A stretch of 64,000 bases of DNA from Dryococelus australis (Eukaryota > Arthropoda > Insecta > Phasmatodea > Phasmatidae), in contig CM056993.1 in NCBI GenBank assembly GCA_029891345.1, positions 272,150,900-272,214,899 on the forward strand, in the 5' to 3' direction. The notes under the pieces are model-generated. The model had not been told where the DNA came from. It searched no databases and saw only the letters and a program-made list of their open reading frames with translations. Positions 13,301-26,004 of this stretch are shown here, in pieces. A program made the position numbers and the translations under genes. Each line of letters starts with the position of its first letter. The stretch's first letter is position 1.

Positions 13301-16300
13301 AACAGTGATATTTCACGAAAGAAGTATGTCAATAACATGGAAATTCTGATATTATGTGTATCAAGCAAGAAAATTCAGTGTCGATAAATTTAAATATTAC
13401 TATCTCATTATGTGAAGTGGTAGAACTGTTTTCCTTAACCCTTTGAGGCGTATGCACGTATATATACGGTGCTATGTTTGTGTGGAAATTTTTTCTTGCT
13501 GTTAGAGACAAAACTAGCACTTTTATTGTTTTAACCAATTCTCTGGACTATATCGAACTGAATTTAAAAAATTACAATTAGTCAACATTTCATTTCGTAA
13601 GAATAAAACTATTATTTTTAATAATTTCTCAGGTGAACACGGTGGATTGTAAAACATGTTAACTCCGTTGCGGCACATTAATTTATTGGTACACAGTCAA
13701 CGCGCGACTTCATTGGCCGACGGCCAGCCAATAATAAAAGTAGCAGGGCACAGTAAGCATGCCCGGTGTAGCCAGGACCAATAGGACGATGGTATGTGAA
13801 AATACACTGACCAACACAATTGATATTGCTGACGTGAGGAATTTGAGCAGCTCACTCCAATGTTGTCCTCAGTAACAGTACATTCGTGCAGTCCTTAAAG
13901 GGTTAATTCGCTGCCAACTAAACGGGAAACCGACGAGCCAATGTGAAGAGCATATTGCCTATGTAGGTATGGGCAGTTGTTTTGTCCAAAGTTTGGTTTC
14001 AAAAGTGCTCACTTTACCACGAACAACCTTTACATTGATACAAAATAACATATTTTCCTTTTCTTAAGGTGAACTTCTCTTTCCAGCAGACAGATGCCGG
14101 TACTTTTATTTGGTATCAGCCGAAGAGCACGAAATAAAAATACAAATATACAAAAGCAGACGACTTTGCGAGCTATTTGGATATTTGATGTGCTACTCCA
14201 CCTCACTAAATTTCGATAAGGGACTTTACTTGGTCGCGTTGGTTGATTTAGTAACCTAAACAGCGGACTCGATAGTGGTTTCTAACACGACTAAAAGACT
14301 AAAACTGCTCCTCTATTCGAAAGTAGTAAAGGAGTGTCATTAAAATGAGTGATGAAATAATTTATTAATATCGACCGAATTGAAATCTGGGATATAACAG
14401 TTATAAATCATGATAACAATTACTAATATGTAAAAAATTTTGTAGCAGCTATAATTTATCCCTTCCAGTGTGGCAGCAGAGAACTGCTAGTGATAAAGTC
14501 AAAGGTGTTGGCTGGCTAGTCTGTTCATAATGTGATTGCAGGAGAATATAGTTCCTTTTTTTTTTTGTTTTTGTAATTTAAACTCCAAGCGTAATTACAT
14601 AAATTATTATTTGTGCCCTATAATGCTCTACAATATCAACATATGCTGAGTTAATGCAACAGTGTGTGAGCTAGCAGTTTGGAAATATTTGTATTGTTTT
14701 GTGGAGAAAACTCGTCAAGTAACTACACTGTAAGAAAATTGAGGTTAAATTCCCTTACCTGTAAGGGAAGCTAATTACCTCTACATGTAAGGTAAATTTA
14801 GCTCTTAAATGTAGAGTAAATTTACATAACAAGTAAAGTACTATTTCCTAATCGTACGGTGGTGGGAAAATCCCATACAAGTAAGGGAAAATTAACTATA
14901 TTGTTTAATAAAATTGTATTCAAAAGCGTCCCGGGGTATTAGTACTGCTAACATTTTTTATTACCTATATACTCCGACGAATAATATCCGAAAGCTTAAT
15001 ATTAAAATCCTCGACACGTGCTGGTGCGCGGGCGCGAACCATCGTCCTATATTACGATAGGCCGATGCTCTATCCGTTACACCATGATGACAGCTATATT
15101 TAAAAAAATTATAGTTTTTAATGATTATTTTGTGACAAATACGCTTCATTGAAGTAGTTAATCACGTTGTGTTCAATGTTTAATAAAATAGCTTATTTAC
15201 AAAACTATATTTTATAGGCTTTGCCAGGTATCATTTAAAGCATGTTTACGGCTTGCATTATTCTTGAGAGGTTCTAGAACGGAGTTTTAAAACTACGTAA
15301 TTAGAATATACTTGACGTAACACCATTTAATTACCGAATGCTGTTTTCTGCAATAATTAAATATACCTCTGCTGTTTGTGTTAGGTCTGTCTTAAATATT
15401 TACGTTACCTCCAAATGTGACCTACAGAATAGAATTAGACTTGCACACGTAGTACAAAAACGGATTTAATATTTCTAATCGTTTTAGTGTAAGTTATTAA
15501 ATCAGCACCTAGAAGATATGTACGTCAAATCAGTATGTTTGAGATACAAAACATTCATAGTTTTGATTCAAAACCGATCTGTTCCATAAAATCATTCATT
15601 CTAGTGGTAGGATGTCAATGTTGGTAATTCCACAGATGCTTACTTCAAAAAACACGATTTGTAAGCCCTATTAACTGCCCCCCCCCCCCCCGCCCCCTGG
15701 GAGAGAGCGTCATCGCGAGATCTGAGTGCACGTGAGGCATGTGCTAGCAGCCAGTACTTCCAAAGTGCGCAGACATGTGGAGTAATGCAATCTGACACAC
15801 TGGAATGGATAGAGTATAATATATTACTCTCAGGCGTCTAAAAAAATAACTTCGCTTTTCCCACGTATATGGAATTTTTTGTAATTGCATGAACAAATCT
15901 CACTCCCGTATTCGCAACAAAAAAAAAAGTAAAGGGAAAACCGTATATGACTTATTGTCTGAATTGTATCCCAAGGGCGGTACCCTTGGGATTGGAGCAG
16001 AAATACGACGTAATTGTACATTTTACAAGACGTATTTACAACCGAACCACGAACATATGGATAATGCGAGAATAATGGACAAAGATCTGCGACCAGTGTG
16101 ACGTCTGTCTCCACCGTCAAATTAATTCGTGGAGATAATGGGGGTTGCTACCCTGACATTGCATAAAATTTCGTGATACCGAAGTTTTATTTATTTTCAC
16201 ACGACGGATTATGAATTGCCACATTCAAATAAATGGGAAAGGTCTGTGCAATTCTCCTAAACTCAACCGTTTCCGAGACATTCGTGCATAAAGTTAACAA

Positions 16301-19300
16301 CCAGTAAATATCTTTGCCCAGGTACGAATTAATATGACAATGTAGATACACGTTACATTAAACGCAGATCATTGTCTGTTCACGCAATATCCATAAGATC
16401 ATGGTTCGATTGTCAATACGTTTTGTAAAATGTGGAATTACGTCTTCTTTCTGCTCCAACTTGAGGAGGGAGGGGATACGTCGCTCTTGGGACGCACTTC
16501 AGAAAATAAGTCGTATATGTGTTTTCGTATTTTTTCGTGACGAATACGGGGGTGAGGTTTGCCCATGCTATTAAGAAACATACTGTATAGCCTAAAACGG
16601 CAGTCGAAAGCAGTTTGCCCGAACGTAACAGGTGTCAGTCGAGGTGCTTGTGTGATGACTCGTCGGTCCGTGACCCACAGACCTTTGCAACCGGCCCATT
16701 CCAGCAGGAAACTACAAGAGCGTCCGCGTTTCTCCAGCTCATCACGTCGTATCACGATAGTCGCGGATTGCGCAGCAAACATAACGTCATTGTACACCTA
16801 CAACCTTACATATTCGTGTCTCATTCTAAACACGAGCTGGACAATACGCAACAACATTGCATATTTACTCTCCTGTCAACACAAATACTGTCTTTATGTT
16901 GCGGCAAAACTAATTTTGTTATATATTTGTGTTAAAATTTTTCTTGTGTTTTCCTTGCTTTAAAATAACATTCCTATCTAAAATAAATTAAGTACGACTA
17001 TTTTGCCACAAAAAGAAATCTTGCCAACGAAAAAACAACGCCTGGGGGGGGGGGGGCGAACCCCCGCGCGCCCGAGTGCTTGATGTTTTCCACTGTACGG
17101 AACCTTGCGCCCTATCAGCTGCTTATTATCTTAACATGTCTGACTGTATTTCATACTGTGGGTATAGGCTGTTCGCGGTAAGATTAGCACTTTTGAAAGC
17201 CCTGCTTATAAGATCTACTTGTATACACGTTGTGTGTTCTTCCGCCTTACGTAAAATTAACATTACCATGGGTTTCATCACTTTATCCATGCGTCAGCCA
17301 AGTGAAACAGTGAAACTATTAGAAAAGTAAATATTGTATAAATCCGCTCATTTTTACACTTCAATGCATTTCAAAATACATAAAGCGAGAAAAATAATTT
17401 AAGTTATCGCAAATGGTCACCTAGCACTTTTTATTAACTATGAACAGCTGTTTTTCGCAAAAATATTATTCCAAGACTAGTTGTGCTCCAAAACACTTTA
17501 GTTCATATGCATTTTCGTGATTGGATGATTTCAAATGTCACGTGCCTCACGTGTCCTACCGCGAATCATGGACGTTCAGTATCAGAGTTATTTATTACCA
17601 TTGGTCCAGTCAAATAAAAACAAGTCTCGTCACGTAGACACGCGGCCAATAACCAAAGGAAGTTGTGGTTGCGGACGTAGGATATTGAAGTCTAGCAAGA
17701 CCAACAATATTTTCGCGAAAAACACCCGTCCCTAACTATAAATATATGCATAATTGGCACACATAAACTGTTTTGCAAGTCTTGAGAGCTAGTCTAAGCT
17801 ACATTTAGTCCTCAAACGATGCTTTTAATTTTAAATACAGTGGTTTCATTTTACGAGGTTATCGCTGTTCACTAATATCCACCATTATACAACTCCAAAT
17901 CAGTGTAAACTTGTGGTGGTTGAACATTTCTTTAATGTCGCAGTAACACAAAATATTTTGCTCTTCCTTTTATTTCTAGCGTAATGCAACATTTTGTTGA
18001 GGCAACATTGCATAGAGACTTTACTGACATAACACTTCAACTATATTTTCGCTTTATAATAATATAAGACTTTGTAAATGGTAAGTATTATTCACTTTGT
18101 CACAACATTATTAATCTATAAACGTTTAGAGACATGCATCAATAGTATTTTTTTTATGAAAGAACATTAGACTTTTTTCTGTGCACTGGCTGGCATGCGC
18201 CTAGTAAAGTTGGTAACAACGGGTGGAAAGTAGTACCATAGCATAACACCGAAATATAAGAGTCAGATAAACATTTGTGAATACTGCAATGATTAATTTT
18301 GCTCGCTGTATTTTTAATGCATAAATCCGTAGGCATTATAGAAAATTTGTTAATTATTTACTTTTCTAACCATTTCACAGTTTCACTTGACCGACACGTG
18401 AATAAAGTGAACAGGCCCATAGCAATGTTAATTGTACATGCGGTGAAAGAATACAAAATGAATATACAAGTAGATACTAAGGGGGCTTTCCGAAATGCTC
18501 AGTTTACCGTGGACAGAATATACACGTTCTGCGACTGGCAATAACGGAGAATGATGTGAACATTCCTGCAGTTGTAGAGGCTTCAGATCAACCACACTTA
18601 TGGCAGTGACCACTCTTGCATGTTTTTGTAGAGGCTTCAGATCAACCACACTTATGGCAGTGACCATTCTTGTATGTTTTACGATTGTGTGATATTTGGT
18701 AGGTTCAGACCATTTTATAAATTATAAAAATGTATCCATTTCTGAGTTTCATATTTTTAATAATTAAGTTCACTGCGGCCATCCTCATTTGATGTTAACA
18801 GCCAAAAAGTGTTAGTACTCGTCATCCTCATATTTATACAATTCACCAATCAAGATAAGACTTTCGTCTTGGTGCGGCTCTCCACCTGACAGGTTTCGCG
18901 GCCCTCGGTTTTGACTGTATTTGGACAGCCCTGTCCTAAGCCACGAACCTCGCAACGTATGCGAGCTAGTGACGTAGTAGGTTGACACAACCTACTACGT
19001 CACTAAGAGCGACACAGTAAACACATGAAAGTGTGTACACCATTTCCAACTAAAATGCAGTACCCTGCGAGGTTCTCTCTAGAAAGTAGTCCATTTCATT
19101 AGTTATAATACATTTACAACTAAATGAACTGCAAATGCCAATGTAAATTCTTTATTATAAGTAGGGATCTTCACGCTCTAGGTACGCCTAACGCGTATGA
19201 GAGGCTTTTACAGTGGGCGGATAGATAACGTACGAAATATGGGTTGTTTGCGCGAGAAAATACGAGACTTCACAGAAATATACAACTTCGTTTCGCCGGT

Positions 19301-22300
19301 AAAGAAAATGTGTTTCGTAACGTTTGTTAAGGTTCTTACAAGCTTTACGTTGTCAGGAAAAAATATTTACTTAAATTTTTATTTGCCAACATGATACAGC
19401 AACAACGCATTTTTATAACATATTAAATGCCACCCTATGTCGACTAATGAATCGTATATTGCATACACCTATTTAAAAGCAGTAAGTGTATATGGGTTCA
19501 GAAATTGTACTTCATAATTGTAATTTCACGTTGTAGCTATACACTGGAACATAATAATGCTTATTCTAGGCTTGAGCTATTTATATTGTAATATCTACTG
19601 TTACAAGCTGATGACGCCTGCGGGGCGTATCTGAGTTCGTAAGGGACGGAAGTCTTAATAACCAAAAAATTAAAGAAAGAAACAAAATTTGATCTCTAAT
19701 TTATTCACTCTGCTACTATGTACATCATCAATTAACTGTCTCCACTTTTACTCTTTTTATTTAACTGCGAGCGCACTATTTAATGTTTATTTCAACTTTA
19801 ACAAATGTCCTTCTTAATGTCTCTCTAGATTACAGCCCATTAACTCATACCCATTTTTAATATGTGTTCAGTCTATCTGTTTCCAACAGTTATAGTGTCT
19901 TTCACTCACGCACTTGATCCAATATTCCAGGATCCATAAAAACATTTTAAGGGAAATTTTTTGCACTGACTGCCTCCCAGACTTTTTCGTGAAAGAAATT
20001 TTCATACCACGGAAATTTGTTCACCGTTATCAGTTTTGTGTTAACTGAAGAAAACTCATAGACAAATAACTATGTTAAAATTCGTTTGGATTGCTATATA
20101 TCAATACTAGCAAGCACACGAGGAAATGTCGAACACAGCAGGTCAATGTCGCAGGCAGATTTACGAGGAAATGTCGAACACAGCAGGTCAATGTCGCAGG
20201 CAGGTTTACTGAAGGCGAATTGGCTGGTCCACTTTTCCTCGTCAGAATATCTCGACTGAAACGAAAGCTTCTGGTTGACTGGCTTATACTGGAATAAAGA
20301 TAAGGTAATGGGAATGAGATAAATGTGATCCCTGCTGTCTAACAATAATAATAAAAGTTAAGTAAAAACAGGCTAAGATTGAAAAACAACTCCTAGTTCT
20401 GAAAATGTTGGGTTGTTGTCCGTCGAAAACGATATATGTCCTGTGCGATGTTTCAGTTTCGAATGCATTCAGGCATCGCATATATGCGCACTTGACTTCC
20501 CAACGACATTAGCGTCGCCCATCTTGGTTCTAAAGAGCTTCTTCGCCGTAGTCATCCTCGTTCATTTTTGTATTGTCGCTCTCTTTCTCTCTCTCTCTTT
20601 CAATTTGTGTTGTATGTTTGTATGTGAAGTTATGCACGAATGTATAACATCTATTTTCATGTAGGCAAAGGTTCTAAACAACCCATGTTACAAATATTTA
20701 TAAGAACACAGTACTAAAATGCTACTTCTAGGGCCAATGTAAATTATAAAAGTGTCCTATATACACATTATTCTAAACCAAATATTAAACTTTTTTAGAA
20801 AAAGTAAAATAAAATATTAAAATATTATTTTTAAAGATAATTAAGCAAGGAGTTGACGACAAGTTATCCATACTACAGACAGGATGAAAGGCCAACCACC
20901 ATGAAGGTAAAGGCTGTCCACAATAAAGTGAGCACTTTTGAAATTAACCTTAGAAAAATGTCACTGCCCTTGTCTGCGTATATGTCAACGGGCTCACTGG
21001 GTGACATGCGCCCAGTAAAGTTGGTAACGATGGATGGGAAGTAGTTCCTTATTAAACGTCAAATAAAAAGGGTTAGGTAGCAATTCGTGATTACTTAAAT
21101 TGTTTCTTTCGCTTTCTGTTATTTTAATGTATCGGAAGTGTATAAATAACCAGATTTGTAAAATATTTACTATTCAGTTTCACTTCACCGAAGCATGAAT
21201 AAAGTGATGAGGCACACGGTATTGTTGATTTTACATAAGACGAAAGCATACACAATGTACGTACATACAAGTAGATCTCAAACAGGGCTTTCAAAAGTGC
21301 TCACTTTACCGTGAACAGCCTTGAAGAGGGTAATGCCATGCTGGCTGTAAAGTGGAGGGACGACCGTTCCATTCTCATCCCCCGACACTCGGTGCCCATG
21401 CATGCATGCTAGCATGTCACTGCGAAGGCAAGGAAACACGTTACAATACGGCCAGCTCGCCGGCCTCCTACCACGCAGAACCGGGGTCGACTCCAGGGCA
21501 GCGTCAGCCCGGCGGGGCGAGACATTTAGTGGCTATTAACAACGAGGTCGAAGTGTAATCATTAGCGTATTTGTAAAATATTTAATTTTATAATAATTTA
21601 ACAGTTTAACTTGACCGATGCATTATTAAAGTGATGGGGCTCATGGCAATGTTAATTTCACATAAGGCTTAAGAATACACAACGTGCACAGAGTGCTCAT
21701 TTTACCTTGAACAGCCTATATCCTCAACTTTGCGCGTGCCAGTTTCCCGCCTCCCTTCGTAATGCAGGCTAGAAGTTAGCGTGGATCATGTCCCCGAGTT
21801 GCGGACATGTTTACCCAATCCCAGAAAAGCTGCGATACATGTGGCCCGTAGCTAGAATATTCCCTGCGTGTCTAGGCGTACGCTTCTACTATTAGTTTTG
21901 AGGTAGTGTGTAGAAAAAAAATCGGTGTAACCTCGCTACAGCGCGCGGTTCCTATAAGCCGTTCAGCGACAGGTAATGCTTGCAAACACACAACCCATAT
22001 CCACGTTTCGCTCCGAGCCGGTGACAGAAGTTTCAAGGACCGTTATACTTACTATGTTGCTCCCCCCCACCCCCTCACCCTCATTTCCCTTTTTCCCTGA
22101 TCTCTCATAGCCCTCCTCTTTCCCCCTCCCGATTGTTTATATACGACTGAGTTAAAGGTAACAATGAAAAACGGTAATATCTCATTTAATAATACATACT
22201 GAAATGATACAAGCACATAGCACGTATTTCAGGCTAGAATATGATTAAAAATGAAATGTGTGTTCTGTTTACAAATAAGGATTCCTTGTTTTCACTTAAT

Positions 22301-22382
22301 ATGTTACCAAAATTTAATCATAAGAATCCTCGCACATTCACTGTTTTAAAGTGTTTAGTTTAGCCACTTAAAAAAAAAACAG

Positions 22383-22475
<93 letters not shown>

Positions 22476-25400
22476 ACACACACACATTTATATACACATA
22501 TATACATATAATTATTCTGTTTCCTTCTCGACGGGGCTCCCATTAGCTCGAGGTCCTACAGCTGTACCTTTTGACCTCACTTGTCGCCGGCCATGACTCA
22601 GTAAATAAATATATTTTAGCAGCCTCTTTACATTTATAAAACGGCGGCAGTTTCTCAAGTGCCTCTGTCAGGATGATTTGCAAATTCACAGAACACTTTT
22701 ATGTTAGTTTCGAGTCATCCCGTGCATTACGTCGACCATCGTTCCGCCTATAATTTCCGACAACCTGTCTTCGCTTCGGCTGTAGTACGTGAAAAACTAA
22801 TCCGACTACGGGATGATTATTCTTGACGTCTCCGCTTCCCCGAAATAGTGCATTTATGGGCAGATTCAAGTACTAACTATCAGTGGTGTGTGATGAAGTG
22901 TTGCAAGGTAAGCTGGTGCAGCTTGCTCAGTACTGTACACACTCGGCGCACGCAGCAGGAACCAGTAACCAGAGTGAAGTCGGGGAAAACTGAATATACT
23001 GCGGCCACTCGCGAGAGAGTGGTGAGGCACATATTACACACATGATGTGACGTCAACTGCACTAAAGGCTGTTCACGATAAAGTGAGCACTTTTGAAATA
23101 AACCGTAGAAAAACTCACTACCCCTACGTACATATATTTCAACTGGCGCCCTGGGCGACATGCTCCCAGCAAAGTTGGTAACGATGGATGGGAAGTAGTT
23201 ACGTATTTTTACGTCGAATAAAAAGTGTTACGTAACTATTTATGATAACGTAAATTATTTCTTTAGCTTTCGGTTTTTTTTATGCATCTAAGTGTAAATA
23301 TGAGCAGATTTTCTTAAATATTTACGTTTCTAATACTTTCGCAGTATCACTTAACCGACACAAGAATAAAGTGATGAGGCCCGTGGCAATGTTAATCTTA
23401 CATAAGGTGGAAGAATACACAACGTGCATACAAGTGGATCTTAGTGCTAATTTTACCGTGAATAGCCTATACTACTGTAGCCGGCAGGTAAAAGCCGTTC
23501 ACTGTAAAGTGAGCACTTTTGAGGCTCTAGTTACTTTTTTCTTTCAGCCATCTTTTATCTTTCAACCACCTTTTTAAATAAATATTGGTGTGTAAATAAC
23601 AAACAGTGTGTGTGTATTCCACCGCACTTGGAAGTTAACGTCTAATACTAAAATATAGCATATTTATTGGCTATTATCCCAAATGAGAGGGCTTTCAAAA
23701 GTGCTCACTTTACCGTGAATAGCCTATAATACTGTGGCCGGCAGGTATCTGGGCGCTTGAGCTCCCTAGTTGAGCGGGGTTTCCCCAATCCACGGCGACC
23801 CCGCTGCCTCGCGCTGAGATGCGCCCAGATACCTTCCGGTAGCAATACGTTTAAGTGGTCGATGTGTAAACTAGCAAACGATTAGGTACAGCACAGAGCA
23901 AAACACGGCTCAACTTGCAACAGCTCTCCACACATCGCTGCTAACACTACCGCCTTCCTCTAATTGCTCAGTGTGGCAGGGACGGGGAAGGGTCCTGCAT
24001 TAAGGAACCGTCCCAGTATTCTGGAGTGACTTCGGGAAGCCATGGATAACACAAATAAAAATGGCCCGACCGGGAATGGAACCGAATCCTTCTGAATGCG
24101 AGTCTAGTGTGTGTACCACTGCGCCATCTCGTGTCGCAAAATAAACACTTCTGGGAAAACGCCCATAACATGTACGGATATTCTCCGTTAGGTGATTTGA
24201 CATTTTAAACCTGTTATGTAGGTCAATTGAAGATATGAGATACGATACTTTCCAGTAACACGCTTGAAACATTTTAAACTGATTTGCATGTCGGATGTGA
24301 CTTTTTTTTTTTGTGAGAATACATGAACCTTTGAAAACTTCGCAAAACTGTAAAGCGTTTAGATTTTTTTTTTTTTAATTGCGAGTGTTCAGGAAGACTC
24401 GCTCCTTGATTTAACTGCCTTACGTAACAGGAGTCGCAGATAACGCAGCGATACCACAAAATACGTGGCGATAAGTATAACCAGGAATATTAAATCACGC
24501 TAAAAGCGCAAACCATTAAAATACTGACTAATTCTCTAAAGGAATTTTTAAGAGATTATATTTGGAGTTGATTTAAGTACATTCCAAAGCTTTGGGTTTA
24601 ACATACACTCGTCTTTATATTAAAATATTTCAAATAACTCGGTATGAATTAATGAAGGAAAATGAGACTACTTAACAGCTCAACATCAATCTCTTCCTTC
24701 CTGACCACGTGGTTATTGGTGACAGTGCTGGAGGAATGTAAAGGAAATACTTAAGCTTTATAACCTCTATAGCTTAAACAATTTCAAAGTTTGTCAGGTC
24801 GATGTCCAAACTTACTAGATAACTAGAACACATCGGCGATACTCGCAGGTAACTTGCATCAAAGGCAATCGCTACTGCTGACTCGACTGTCTGTGGAATA
24901 TAGAGCGGCAGAATAAAATTACTTGAAAGCGGTAGTACCTCGGATTGAACTCCACCCATATGTCTTAGCACTATAGCACTCGCGCGTTTAACATAAAAAA
25001 AAATGAGGATTAAAAAATATGGGTCTGTAAAAATTTCCAATTTTGTACAGCATGAATACCTATTCGGTCATCAGATTGTTTGAAACACAGTCCTTTTGGT
25101 TTTCAACATTGCAGTGAACCCGTCCTGAACTTCATTGGGCCGGCGGCCACTTCTTATTAGTGTATCGATTCCACCCGCTGTGGGTATCGAAACTTATCGA
25201 ACTCTTTTGCGATACAATAGATGCTATGGAGCCATACAATCATGCTTGTGTCGTAGCCATGTACCCGATCTAAAGAAACCACATTCATTTTAATCATGCC
25301 AATTATTAGTCACGAAGGTGTACATAGTATCGGAATGGATCGCCCTGCTTACGTAACATCACCATTTCCATCCCGGTACTTCATGTGTCGGTCTAGTTTT

Positions 25401-25964
25401 AAAGCTCGACTTATTCTACCATGCAGAAATTCTTCGTTTTCGTGTCATAATTTCAGTTTCCGAGGTATTATTTGTAAATTATTGATTTACTAGTTGCTTA
25501 ATGCTTTTTAATCAAATTTTCACTATATGTTATTTCCTGTTTGCAAAAAGGCTGGAACTTATTGGAAAAATATAAATATGTTCCTGACTTTATGCAACAA
25601 GCAGATATAACACACAATAAAAATTACGCTAAAAATATTAAGCAACTCGTATAATGTAAATTTTCTATGAATGTACATTGTCAGAAATTACTACAAACGC
25701 GAAATTATTCACGTCAAAAAGATGCGTGAGTCGGCATGAGGGATGTCAGTTAACGAGCGAAAAGGTGAAGGATGATACGGAAAATGAGTCGCCAGCTGCT
25801 ACATTGTGATCAAGGTCACGGCCAGCTGCTACATTGTAACCACGTTCACGTTGTTTTCATACGGCCTTGCATGCCCGTTTGTTTACTCTCACACTCCGAC
25901 CGGCGCCATGTACTGTTGCCTTTTAATATAAACATTTACACGGAAGTAATGAAGCTATCACAGT

Positions 25965-26004
<40 letters not shown>

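Noticed and set aside
15008-15095. Functional tRNA gene
   Set aside because: A- and B-box-like words are present, but no complete cloverleaf or acceptor stem. Better explained as a SINE head. The same applies to 36855-36935.
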